This document shows positions 53,251 to 64,000 of a stretch of 64,000 nt of DNA, piece by piece. The position numbers and the translations under genes were made by a program. Positions within the stretch are counted from its first letter, which is position 1, and every line of letters begins with the position of its first letter. This DNA comes from Coix lacryma-jobi var. lacryma-jobi (Eukaryota > Streptophyta > Magnoliopsida > Poales > Poaceae): contig CM019822.1 in assembly GCA_009763385.1 (NCBI GenBank), forward strand, positions 24,670,842 to 24,734,841. Direction: 5' to 3'. The notes under the pieces were generated by a model. It was not told the DNA's origin. It searched no databases and saw only the letters and a program-made list of their open reading frames with translations.

Positions 53251-54245
53251 TTGAACTGCGGCGGCGGCGGCGGCGGCGGCGGTTCGATCTTCCACCCCAC
53301 CCCCACTGCGCTGCTCTTGGCCGGATTATTATGCGTGGCCAAGAAGTGCATTGCAGTTGCAGGGTGTGTGGTGGTGTTTAGAGAGAGATTATCGAGTTTG
53401 CTTTCTGAAAAATGCCTGTCTGTCTCTGTCCGGGTGTTTGCGAGAGGCGGTGTCAGAAGAGGAGGAGGAGAAGGAGGTTAAAGAGGACCTGTTCTTCACT
53501 CCCTCCACGGTCTCTGCAGTCACCTAGTGATGTGTGTAGTCGTCGTGTCGGTTTCTCTGTATTTTTTTTTTTCATTTGTTTCTTTTTGTTGTTGTTGTGA
53601 TGGCTGAGGAGAGGAGCTTGAGCTAAATGCGACTAAGGTTGCTAGCTGGGTGTTGTATCAAGCGCTGTGTGTGTGTTTTTGTACCACGCGATCCTTTCAG
53701 AGATCGAATTGAATTCCAGCTTTTGCATTGCTTTACCATGAGTGCACTCTTGTGACAACTGAAACCAGCACCCAGCTGGGTAAAGAACTGCACAATGCTC
53801 TGCTTTTGGGAAAACTGAATCGTTGGAGACATCAAACGTACTCCAATCCTTTGGTAATCTGGCGGCTCAAGGAACTCACTCAGGGTCAGGGTGCGTTGCT
53901 TGCATTGCATGGTTGTGTAGCTATCTATCTACAGCTGAGCTTGCTAGCTGAAGCACTATTTTTTCACAAATGGTACTGCAATCCATAACCTAAAATCCAT
54001 GCTCAGCATCCATTTTTTGGTTGCAATATTCAGTTTTCACTGCACTGACAAACTTTCCCTCTCCCGTCATGCAGCTTCCTGCCGACGATCGGACGCCGGA
54101 CGATGGCACACATGCGTTTATCAAAGATTAATAAGCGGACAAAAGCGCAGGCGCCGGATGTTACAAAGCGCAGGCGCGCCCACGAGTTCGTTGTCCAGCT
54201 CCATTTCTACTCAATTATTGTAGGAATAGTTTTTATAAAGATATA
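53251..54245. other. 3' UTR and downstream spacer of the expansin gene
   Basis: 53440-53530 is recognisably similar to the 3' flank of the minus-strand copy (about 62230-62345 reversed). A GGC microsatellite lies at 53258-53282. No further gene. Confidence 0.6.
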
Positions 54246-54575
54246 GGCCCTGTTTGGTACAGCTCACAACAACTTCATGAGCTGTTGTGAGCTGTTTTTT
54301 TTGCCAAACACCATTTTACAAAACAGCTTCACCCATGAAACTGTTTTATCCTCTCTCACAAAAACAGCTTCACCCATGAAGCTGAAAAAAATAGCTTTTC
54401 ATAGCTTACACCTCAATTTCTCTCTCCCAACTATGCATGAAGTTGTTGGTGAAGCTATTTTGCCAAACACTTTTTTCAAAACAGCTCAGCTTCACCTAGT
54501 AAGTTGCTCATGAAGCTATTTTCTAAAAAAAAAAATAGCTTGACCAGTGAAGCTGAGTTGTACCAAAACGGGGTC
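54246..54575. mobile_element. MITE-like element
   Basis: GGCCCTGTTTGGTACAGCTC and inverted GACCCCGTTTTGGTACAACTC mark the ends; internal CAGCTTCACCCATGAAGC words repeat. Confidence 0.65.
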
Positions 54576-56565
54576 ACAGTAGTAACATGCTAGAGCTACG
54601 TATCAGAGCTTCCGTTGTTCGCCTTTTTTTTGTTTTGTTTTGATAACCGTTGTTCGCCTTTAGCACTTTGTGAACTGGATACTGACGGAAGATGCTCAAA
54701 TCAGTGTGCCATGCAAATACAAGGCGTGGAACTGATAAACCGAGGCTATCCACGTTGCGGGGACAACAGTTTGGAATCAGATTTTGAAAACAGAACCCAC
54801 ACCACACGAGTAATTGAGTTTGGACATATGTTCCATTTCTTAATTATGAATACGCACGCTCATATGGGCTGTCTGTCTTTTTTATTCCTCTGAATTATGG
54901 GTTCCGATGGGAGTCAGCTGCTTCCGGCACACAGACCCAAATAGAGTCAGAGTTCTGGACGGAGGAGGCAAAGAAAAGAAAAGAAAAGAAGAGAATAATG
55001 ATTTCACAAAATTTGAAGCGGCATTTCCGTGCCTTGTTAACGTAAACTGGCAACGTGCGTCTCTTTCCTGTTATGCCAAAGAAAAGATAATAGATTGGCC
55101 TAGTATGCAAAATTACGCCGTGCCAGTACGGTGCATACATACGCGGCTCCGCCGCGCTAAACGCACGGTTAGTCAGTCGGTGAGGCGAATACGACCACAT
55201 TGTGTTCCTGAGACTACCCACACTCTTCGACCTCTATAATCATCCACTAAAACGAATATTCCGTTCCGGTCATTCCTCTATACCACTTTCCCCTGCACTC
55301 ATTCATGCTCTATCTCTCATACTCTATACTAACTCCCAACAATGACCCTACTTGTCATTTTCTACAAATTTTATCTAAATATATCCATGTGACATCTTGT
55401 TTAGAAGAATTTATTGAAACGAATTTAATAGTGCAATCAAAATTTAATTTGGTATTTTATTTTGTGAGTTATAAGATTTTTTTGTTACATAACAACTTGG
55501 GACCCGCGCTCTCTCTCCTCTGTCCTGCACTCCTGCTCTCTTTCCCATGCACCATGCGCGCTCGCTGATTGGCTGGTAGGTTCAGGGCCCGAACGCCAAA
55601 CCGGTTAATTTGGCGGATGCGTGGTCGTTCAGGCCCTCGTAGCGGACGCCGGTGCAGCAATTTTTATACGCCAAACATGATGGCGGATGAGTTTTCCGTC
55701 TCCCACTGCGGATAGTCTGAATCCTGATGAAGGTTGGCACTCTGCCGCTGCTTTCGCATGGCGGTCGATGTCCAAGGGCGGTGCCTAGTCACTGTCGCGA
55801 TCTCCATCCGCCATGTGACATGTGGGTGAGTGCTGCGCAAATGCCGTATTGACGAACACACGACCAGGAGCCTAATCGCTCCAAACTGGTACATGTGCAA
55901 CGTGCATGTTCCTCTCCCCTGTTTGAGAAAACGAAAGCACTGTTATAGTTCACTCAACTCCACATCAGTCACTGCCAGTCAGTCCTCGCCGCAGTTACGG
56001 AGGTGTTTACTTTAACCCCCGGCTTCTTCTAGAACCCGGCATGCAGTTGAAACAAACTTCAAAGCTAGTAGCACTACGACAGATCTACTACTACCGGTGC
56101 CACTGCCCACTGCCCACTGCGCTGCCGGTGGCAGGAGAGCGGCCGGCGTGACATGTACCGGCGCTTTGGCCGGACCCGGAAGCGAAGGCCCCCGCGCCAC
56201 CCCGCCCCCCCCCCCCCCCCCCCCCCCCCCCATGTCCGCTAGTTTTACTCGCCTCACATGGGCGCACCGCAATGGCAGGAGGGGACGCGCGGGGGCCACC
56301 GGAGCAGCGGACAAAGCCGGAAAGGATCCCGATTGAAAAGTCGGGTAGCTTCGACTGTTGTTACAGTTAGTAACGGGTGGTGGTCCACTGGTCCCGTCGC
56401 GCGGCCTCGCGGGGCCGCCTCGCTCGCCCGCTCGCCAACACACAGCTCCAACCGCCGGCGTTGGCCCACGGGCACCGCGCCGGCCGCCGACGGGCATGCA
56501 GATGCAGAGATGCTGGCGTGTGGCGTGATCGACCGGGGATCGTCGCGGTATCCGCGGGTAAATTA
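54576..56565. other. Gene-free spacer with a 27-C run
   Basis: No credible gene. C(27) lies at 56205-56231. The region 55240-55740 looks like an unclassified repeat. Confidence 0.4.
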
Positions 56566-56792
56566 CAGGGTGTTTGGTTCGAGGAAGCAGGTGGTCCATC
56601 ATCTTCTCACTTCTTACTTTTTTTTATTTGGTTGATGGAATGGAATGGTTTGATGCATCACCACCTCATTCCTCATAAGCCAATAATTAGTATATGGATG
56701 AAGAATGAGTTGGTTCCACCAAAATTCATGGGATGAACTCATAATGCATCACCTCATGAAGCATGACTTGATTCTATGAACCAAACACACCA
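56566..56792. mobile_element. Harbinger-like MITE
   Basis: CAGGGTGTTTGGTTC and inverted TGGTGTGTTTGGTTC at the ends, TTA at 56563-56565 and 56793-56795; 227 bp. Confidence 0.8.
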
Positions 56793-57015
56793 TTAATTAG
56801 TACGGCTCGATCGGCCGGCCGTGCGCGTGCGGACACGCCGACGCCGACACTCCCAGAGCCCCGTCTAAAGCGTTTAGAAGAAATCCACATCCACCCCGGC
56901 ATGTGAGGCTGCTTGGAAGAACCTCCTCTGCCGCTGTCTGGGATCTGCTAGTGGCACATCTGCTGCCGATCTTTGTCAGTGTCTGCCTGTCTGGCTAGGC
57001 TACGAAGGCAGATTA

Positions 57016-57170
57016 GGGGTGTGTTTGGTTGCCCACCCACTCTCGCCACGTCCTAACTTCGGCTATTCCTTCCTTAATTCTCGCCACACATGCGGCGGCC
57101 AATTTCTCCACCTAACGTTCAGCGACGCCACAACATACGTAGCGGGTGGTGGCCGCAGACCAAACAGCCC
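57016..57170. mobile_element. Short MITE-like element
   Basis: GGGGTGTGTTTGGTTGC at the left and GACCAAACAGCCC at the right; flanks TTA and CTA. Confidence 0.5.
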
Positions 57171-57237
57171 CTAGGCGACGCAAATCGCTCCGACATGCTG
57201 TCGCGTTTCACAACACGTTGTGTTGGGGGAATTTATT

Positions 57238-57590
57238 TAGGTTGTGTTTAGATGCATCTAAAAAAATTCCGTGTCACATTGAATGTTACGATACTAATGT
57301 AGTCTATTAAAAATAAATTAATTATAAAACTAATTATACCGCCACACAGTTCTTAACGAGACGAAACTATTAAGCCTAATTAATTTGTTATTAGCATATA
57401 TTTACTGTAACATCATATTATCAAATTATGGACTAATTAGATTTAAAAGATTTGTCTCGCAAAGTAGATTAGGGCTAACAAATAACAAATTAGTTTTATA
57501 ATTAGTCTATATTTAATACTTTGTACATGTGATCTAATATTGGATGTGATATGTGAAATATTTTTAGAAAGACATCTAAAGAGAGTCTTA
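57238..57590. mobile_element. MITE-like element
   Basis: TGTGTTTAGATGCATCTAAA at the left and inverted AGATGTCTTTCTAAAAAT-like text at the right, with ACTAATTATA words inverted internally. Confidence 0.5.
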
Positions 57591-59332
57591 TTTATATTTT
57601 TATTTAACAGCCCGCGCGCCCGCTGTTTACGGGTCAAAATATTTTAATGTTCAACCGGCCGTCGGTGTGAAAGCTCACCATCGATGTGGTACTGCTGCTC
57701 TAATTGGGCAGGTAGATGGCGCCAAGTGACATGTTAAGCAACGAGTTTTGACCGCCGGAATAGTAGCTAGCAGGGCAGGGGCCTGGGGTTCGGCTGCGAC
57801 TGGCGCGCGCGTGCATCCATCATGTGCGGTGCGGGTCGCTTTCGGCCTCGCATCCGCCGGGATCTGCCCGCACATGCGCGGCGAGACAACGGACGACGGA
57901 CGGGGCTCACACGGCTAGCGCGCCACGCATCCATCCATCCATCCATCCGCGGCGGCTCCATCGGTTGGTGGTGGCCGCGCAGCCGCTCCGCCTCGGTCAC
58001 CGACGTTTACAGTTACACACCAACCGAACGACTTGGCCTTTTACGGGTCGGTCTCCGCCCGAAACCGAAACAGAGCGACAAAAACAAAACATACGGCGGG
58101 GGGCCGGGGCGCAGAACGTGCTTGCGCTCGTCAGTCCCAGTCGTCGCACTAGGTAGCGTCCTTCTTCGATCGGCGTCCCAGTCGTCGCCGCCGTCGCCCT
58201 GCAGTGCAGTGCAGTGCAGCGCAGCGTTGTCTCTTTCGTACCACCGCTGCTCCTTCCTCTTCTTCTTCTTCTTCTTCTTCTTCTTCTTCTTCTTCTTCTT
58301 CTTCAGTCAGGACGCAGCAAGACTATCCGCATTCACGTTCCTCTATTTTCATCCTCTATACTGCCTAGTTATCAAGATTCTCTCTTCTATACTCATTTCT
58401 CCCGCATCCATCCATCCTCTATATCATCCTCTATCCATAGTGGAACCAACCTACCAGGATTTTTTTCTTTTTTTCTTTTTCTTTTTTTCTCCTCTTCTTC
58501 TTATTCATTCCCCTCGCAGGCCACACCCATCCCCCCGCGGAGGCCATGGGCGGCGGAGCTCCCGCCTGCGCGACCCAGCGGCGACAGCGGAGCTCCCGCC
58601 CCTGCCTCCCTCCTCCTCCTCTCCTCCCCTCCCCTCCCCTCCCCTCCCTCCTCCTCCCCTACCCGGCGGCCGTCCATGGCGGGCGGAGGGCGCGGCGGCG
58701 AAGCTTCATGGCGGCATAGCTCGCGCACCCGGCGAGGGCGGAGCTCGGCCGAGCTCGCCCGCGCTGCCGCGGCGGAGCTCCCATGCCGGGGTAGAGGTCG
58801 CCCGCCGTGCTCTCCTTCCCCTCCACGCTCCGCCTCGCCGCCGAGCAGGTGGGCCAGCCGAGCGCGCATAGCGTGCCTCCGCTACTCCCTCAAATTTGGC
58901 GAACGCGCGCCCGTAGGTATGGTGTAGAGGACGCCGCTGCGGCTGATTTTTTCCGCTATCCGCGCATAGCGTAGCCGCTGCGGGTAGTCTAAGGCCTAGT
59001 GTTATTGGAACGGTAACTGGAAACACAATTTTAAATTTGAGAGACGCATAAATAAAAAAAAAAGGCAGCATGAATCGCGTTGTGAATTTCATACGCGAAG
59101 CATGTTTGCACGGCCGGCGCTCTACCTATAAGTGGCGAAATGTATATTCAGTCGTGCGATGATGAATTACACGTTTCCTACACGTTTATACCGAATAGTC
59201 ACCACTCATTTTTTTTGGTAGAAAAATAGTGACCAACGTTGTGATTTATCGAGAAATAAAACCACTATTGTGTTTTACTAGTAATAACCATCTTATCTTA
59301 TATAATTAGGGTTCCAAGTAGACTAGCCCATG
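57591..59332. other. GC-rich spacer with microsatellites, no supported gene
   Basis: (TCT)n at about 58257-58304, CATC repeats near 57930, GCAGT repeats near 58198. Long frames here (57822-58871) pass through the TCT run as poly-Phe or poly-Leu and show no domain. Confidence 0.5.
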
Positions 59333-59467
59333 AATGTAGGCCTACTGCCTTTTGTTGTTTCTGTTATTTGGTTAGCTTAGGCTAATTGCTTGTCGAACTG
59401 AACTTCATATGCTTTCTGCATAATGAAAAACATGCCTCGGCATGATAAAAAAAAATGTAGGCCTACT
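59333..59467 (+). mobile_element. 5'-truncated LINE-like insertion with 14-bp target duplication
   Basis: AATGTAGGCCTACT occurs at 59333-59346 and 59454-59467. The 107-bp insert ends ...ATGCCTCGGCATGATAAAAAAA, resembling the 3' UTR tail of plant LINEs. Confidence 0.75.
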
Positions 59468-59503
59468 TTTGCAGGTTCACGGACTAGCCCAGTTACATCC
59501 CTA

Positions 59504-59754
59504 CCCCCTCCGTCTACAAAACAATCAATTCCTAGAGTTGTCTTAAGTCAAACTTTTTAAATTTTGACCGAATTTCTAGAAAAAACTATCAAGATTGATG
59601 GTACTAAATTTACATCATTAGATATATATTCGAATATATTTTATAATGTGTCAATTTTATATTATAGATATTTTTTTTCTATAAAACTAGTCAAAGTTAA
59701 AAAAGTTTGACTGACACGGATTTTAGAAATTGATTCTTTTATGAACAGAGGGAG
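59504..59754. mobile_element. Stowaway-type MITE
   Basis: CCCCCTCCGTCTAC to GAACAGAGGGAG with TA flanks; inner AATTCCTAGAG and its degenerate inverse. Confidence 0.8.
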
Positions 59755-59986
59755 TACTTTATAATGTCTCGAACATCACTTTATTTGTGCACAAAGGAGT
59801 GTTGTGATCGATTGATGAGCTTGAGAGGTATTCTCTGCTATTTTAGGGTTTGTTAGGTTATAAGATCGAAGACCTAGATGAGTTTCCTGGCTATTTCAGC
59901 AACTCGTGATTGAGCAGCTTTTTGTTTGCCTCGGGCACATGTAAAATAGAAACGTTCGGTTGGTGGTCGGTCAGTACAAACACAAG

Positions 59987-60285
59987 GCCAATCTCAGTGG
60001 TTAGTTTCATTCCGTTGTTTCCAAAACTGTCATGTCATATGAAATAAAATGAAACTCTCCATTGAGAGTGGAAGTTTCATTCTAGAGTTTCATAGGCATT
60101 AAATTCTATGACTCATAGAGAGTTGGTAATGTGGCATCAAAATGAAACTCTAGAAAATAAAAATGCTCTTGAAGATTCTCCTTCTCTCTCTTCTTAAATA
60201 CACTGTCATAACATCAAAATGCTTATGTGACAACACATTTAACGCAAATAAAACTCAAATGAATCTCCCATTGAGATTGTCCTAA
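59987..60285. mobile_element. MITE with CAATCTCA termini
   Basis: GGCCAATCTCAGTGG at the left and CCATTGAGATTGTCC at the right are inverted; the inside has ATGAAACTC words in both orientations. Confidence 0.65.
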
Positions 60286-60527
60286 ACCGATGTTTACCAA
60301 AGTTACCCCTAGCCCAACAATCGATTCCTCAATTAGGCCTCAATTAGGCCTTGTGTAGTGTGGCAGTGATGCCACAAAATATGCAGACCCTATCTACTAG
60401 ATTTTGTAGCGATGCCAGCAAGCTGCAGTATGGAAAAAAATTAGGAACGAAGCTATATGAGATTGTTGGGACCCATGTTGAATAAAATAGCTCTTGTTAT
60501 CTTATTCGTCAACTTCATTCGTGTGTA

Positions 60528-60760
60528 CTCCCTCCGTCCCTAAAAGAGTGTCGCTTCGCTTCCCGAGAAACGATTTTGACTAATTATATATTAAAAAATA
60601 TTAGTAGTTATGGTACATAATTAGTATCACTAGAAAGATCTTTGAATCTAGTTTTTTAACAAATTTTTTTGAAGATTTAAATGTTGAACGTATTTTCTAT
60701 AAATTGAGTCAAACTTGTGGCACGCATCCCACGGCGACATTCTTTTAGGGACGGAGGGTG
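60528..60760. mobile_element. Stowaway-type MITE
   Basis: CTCCCTCCGTCCCTAAAAGA and inverted CACCCTCCGTCCCTAAAAGA, TA flanks. Confidence 0.88.
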
Positions 60761-62386
60761 TATGAATGTAACCGTTCTGACACGTCACAGTGAATTAATA
60801 TATTGTATATCAGTGAATGTATGTTCACCGTTTCCTTTTTTTTTAGCTTCACTTTACTAGTTGCAATGTTGGGAGTGATGTCAAAAAATAGAAGAGTGTG
60901 TGTTTGCGCATCACTCCGAGAGGACGCTGCGGAAGACCTTAAGCCTGGGCTTGGTAGTGGACTAGTGGTGCATGGGTCAGTCTATTTCTAAGGTTGCTCC
61001 AAGCATAATCAATTTTCACCGGGGATTGATCCAAACAGTTCCTGATTGCCTCGGTCTGTGGGGAGAGAGAAAAAATACAGTAAGGGCATATGTGTAATTT
61101 TAGGTGTATACTAATCTAGATTTGAGAAATGCTTTTTTTCACCCTAGAAGGATGGAGTACAAAAGAAAGCTCTTGAAGACTTGAACGCAGTTTTGTACAG
61201 TAGTACACCCCGGTGGAACTGAATCACTAACAATTCCTTGCACTACTAGCAGAGTTCAATCTACCGGTTCTTCTGAAACTCAATACCCTGCTCTGTTCTC
61301 GTTCCCTTTGAGATTTTCACGTGTCAAAAAGACTCAGGACTCGGATGCTCTGCATTACGGGTGGGCGTCAGCTGGTACTCTGCTGTTGAAGACTTGGAGC
61401 CAGTCCGAATCGTCCGGTTGAAATCTGGACGCATGCTCAGATCAAGAGCTACACACACTACAACAGTACAAGTGCCGTTCAAACAATCAGGCCTCCTTTG
61501 GAACGTGGGGATTTTTTTTCCGTTCCTACGTTTTTCTTATAAACAGTCAGCTGATTCTTGTAAAATTCCTGCGTTTCAGAAGGGCCCTCAGTTTGCACAT
61601 TCAGCCTTTGCCGAGTCTTTCGCTGATGTTTTTGTTTGCAGGCTTTGTTTGGTCCATATGGACCACAAGGAACAAGATGGCTATCACTAAAGTGTTTCCT
61701 AAAGCCCCAACTGTGTTATCTATATTGCTGTGTCGCTGATGCAGAGGTGGAGTGTTCTGCTCAAGGAGAAGGATAAGGAGCTTATGGATCAGGTCCTGGG
61801 GAAATTGGTGGCGTGGCTGAACTCCTTCAGGCCTAGTGCTTATGCTACTTTTGATGTAATGGAAATCTAAAGCTAGGCTCTTGAGTCTTGTGGATGCTCC
61901 TTTGTGGCTGGTACTCCAGCGTTCCTTGTATGAATCCTTGCTTTATAAAAACAGAGTTTATCTATTTTTTTAAAAAAAGAAAATCAAGGTTTAACCAGTA
62001 CTACGTTTGATTTGACTTTGCTGTATTCTGAAGTCAGTATAGTGTGCACCCATGATGACAATGAGAGAGTATATAGCAGCAATTCAATTATCTGAATTCT
62101 GAAAGGATTGCGTAGTACCAAAAACACATACACATCTTGATACATCGGCATGCAACATCAGTCGCGTCGCGCCTCTCGCAACTACGGGACGACAAAAAAA
62201 GACAACAAAATTACAGAGAAAATGAGAAATTGACACGTTCAGACATCACTAGGGGACTGCAGAGGCCGTAGAGGGAGGGAAGAACTCGATTCTTCAACCT
62301 CCTCCTCATCTTCTGACTGACACCGCCTCTCGCAGAAGCCCGGATGCATTGCAAGCACACCTTGACGCTCCAGCTGTTGTAATAAT
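60761..62386. other. Spacer and 3' flank of the minus-strand expansin copy
   Basis: No supported gene. 61480-61980 may be the decayed 3' end of a transcribed retroelement, but no target duplication is seen. 62230-62345 is the expansin 3' UTR. Confidence 0.4.
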
Positions 62387-63653
62387 TTAGGAGTAGTTCA
62401 CCAAGGAGCGGTACGTGCCCCCGGCCTTCCAGCTCGCCGGGATGACATTGTTGGCGACGAGCACCTTGCCGGAGTCGGAGGTGAGCCGGAGCGAGAAGGG
62501 CGCCCTCAGCGCCTTGCCGGTGTTGGCGTTGTAGCGCCAGAGCGCGCCCCAGTTCTGCACCATCGGCGTCCAGGTGCCGCACGAGGCCTCCATCAGGTCG
62601 ACGGCGCTGAGGTCGCCGTCGCCGTCCTCGAACTCGACCAGCACCTCCAAGTAGAACGGGTTGGAGCCCTGGTCCACCCTGAAGGCGATGTTCACGCCGC
62701 TGTACTTGCACGGCACCCTGTGCGGTGCGGCAAAAACGAAGGAAATTATGACCAGGATTAGTACAGCGTTACTCTGATTCTGCTGCACTTATCGGATGAG
62801 CTCGGCCGTCACGTACGTACCTCTTGTACTGGACCTTGAGGATACCGGAGGCGCGAAGCTTGTCGGCCATGCCGGGCTTCGCCATGGCGCCCATGGAGGT
62901 GCCGCTCATGTCGAAGTGGGCCGCCTCGGCAAGGCAGACGCCGCCGGGGCACTCGTCGGTGATGACCACGGTCGCCGGCTGGCCGGAGCATGCCGCGTTG
63001 CCGTCGCATTTAACCTGCGTTGCGCGCGCCGCCACACATGAAAGCATTCAAAAAGTTATTAGCACCAGCGCCGACCACTTTGCACCATATGAATGCGCAG
63101 CTAGTAGAGCACAGGAGCTTTGCTAGGCCGCGCGGTGTGTACGTGACCACAACCACACGAAGTCTGACCTCGTAGCAAGCGCCACAGCCCTTGCCTCCCT
63201 TGAACAGCGACGGGCTACCGGCGGCGATCATCGACGAGAAGGCCGGGACGCTCCCCGACGGCGGTCTGGTAGCCGCACGCGCCGCCTGCACATGTATGCA
63301 AATAAATTAAATTTGCCGATTGCGCATGTCAGCGCGACGTGCAAGTGTGCAACGCACAGTACATGCTAATAACCGACAGACAATAAAATAAGCAACGACG
63401 GGACTAGCTAACCGTCACTGCCGTCGCCGTCGGGCGCGCCGTAGTACGTGGCGCCGGCGGACAACCAGCCACCGGAGCCGTAGGCGTCGGACACCGAGTT
63501 GTTGCTGCTGCGGGCGGCCCTGACTGCCGGCTTGGGTCTCGGCCTGTGCTTGTTTGGCTTGGCGAGCTTGCGGGAGCAAGCAATGGGGCTCACCAGAAAC
63601 AAGAGCACAACTAGTGCACCGAACATCATCAGTGAGGTGCAAGACTTCGCCAT
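62387..63653 (-). pseudogene. EXPB: Beta-expansin, second copy, frame-shifted in exon 2
   Basis: Exons in gene order: 63653-63413, 63285-63169, 63014-62821 and 62717-62387, with introns of 127, 154 and 103 bp. Exons 1, 3 and 4 have exactly the lengths of the plus-strand gene (241, 194, 331), but exon 2 is 117 bp against 113. The extra four bases (within 63241-63250) shift the frame just after GGACGYQTAVGERP, and a TAG at 63215-63217 would end the protein at 103 residues, before CGACYEV, HFD and the whole second domain. All later codons remain clean and close to the other copy, and the TATA box and promoter block are kept, so the break is recent or is a sequencing error. ATG 63653 is chosen over the upstream in-frame ATG because it aligns with MAKP of the other copy and starts a signal peptide. 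Confidence 0.82.
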
Positions 63654-63801
63654 TGCTAGTGTACGTGAGTTCGTGCTTCTTCTTTTGTGTTTTGAGCTAA
63701 GCACTGGTTGCTCCGGAAGAAGACGGCTGTGAGGTAGAGACGAGCTTAGCTCGAGAGGGTTTGTTTGTTTGGTGAGTTGCAGAAGTAGCCACGAGTGAGG
63801 T

Positions 63802-63809
63802 ATTTATAG
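63802..63809 (-). promoter_or_regulatory. TATA box of the minus-strand expansin copy
   Basis: Minus strand CCCTATAAATACC, about 150 bp before the ATG, matching the other copy. Confidence 0.8.
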
Positions 63810-63860
63810 GGACTCTGTTGGGCGCGAAGACGTACGTGGGAGCGAGGAAGAAAAAATGGA

Positions 63861-63909
63861 ATCTTGCCGGACGAATTATTGGGGGGAGAACGTGACCAGT
63901 TGGTGTTGG
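63861..63909 (-). promoter_or_regulatory. Promoter block shared with the other expansin copy
   Basis: Minus strand reads CCAACACCAACTGGTCACG onward to AATTCGTCCGGCAAGAT, the counterpart of 51671-51717. Confidence 0.75.
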
Positions 63910-64000
63910 AGGAGAAATAGAGGAGAGGCTAAACTAATAATTATTGATCTGCAGACTTCTTCAGTACCTACCAAATAATGCCGGGAGATACAATAATCTA

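Noticed and set aside
57822..58871. A 349-aa open frame
   Set aside because: It owes its length to a TCT microsatellite read as poly-Phe and to GC-rich sequence; no domain, splice support or plausible start.
61361..61690. A 109-aa frame near a possible transcribed retroelement end
   Set aside because: No recognisable domain; it could not be distinguished from decayed repeat.

Overview
This is nuclear DNA from a grass. The repeat families (CACTA elements with CACTCGGCAAAG subterminal repeats, Stowaway and Tourist MITEs, large Gypsy and Copia LTRs) and the multi-gene beta-expansins suggest a panicoid or Andropogoneae genome such as sorghum or sugarcane. The species is an inference; I could not search a database. 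There are three host genes in 64 kb: a four-finger C2H2 zinc-finger repressor (8000-9889, minus) and two inverted beta-expansin copies (51921-53250 plus; 62387-63653 minus, with a frame break). Almost everything else is transposon. || Layout. 1-6399: a partial Gypsy-type LTR (minus) abutting the 3' end of a truncated Copia element. 6725-7152: a GGGCC-rich hAT-like element. 8000-10004: the zinc-finger gene and its TATA box. 10169-14302: a Mutator-like element (8-bp target duplication, about 220-bp inverted termini) with a broken FAR1-type transposase gene, inserted about 280 bp upstream of the zinc-finger ATG. 15031-38956: one 23.9-kb CACTA element, flanked by AAC duplications, carrying two decayed genes (TNP2-like and a second En/Spm-type gene). 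It was entered by a Gypsy element (15888-19633, duplication CCACC) and by a nearly pristine Copia element (26792-38442, duplication AGAAC). 38957-51540: MITEs, a hAT element with an internal 145-bp satellite, a small CACTA carrying a Ulp1-type protease gene, and CACTA debris. 51765-63910: the expansin pair with MITE-rich spacer. || The most unusual signal is in the young Copia element. Its LTR holds seven consecutive hairpins whose stems change in a compensatory way (27198-27450 and 36868-37120). A second set of four hairpins, unrelated in sequence and again with compensated stems, lies just upstream of the polypurine tract (35971-36314). The start of the LTR/primer-site junction is echoed three more times in the 3' noncoding part. 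The LTRs differ at only three of 1981 positions by my reading, so the element inserted very recently and these structures are probably not decay. || Two young-looking target-primed insertions (41645-41708 and 59333-59467) show that non-LTR machinery has also acted here.
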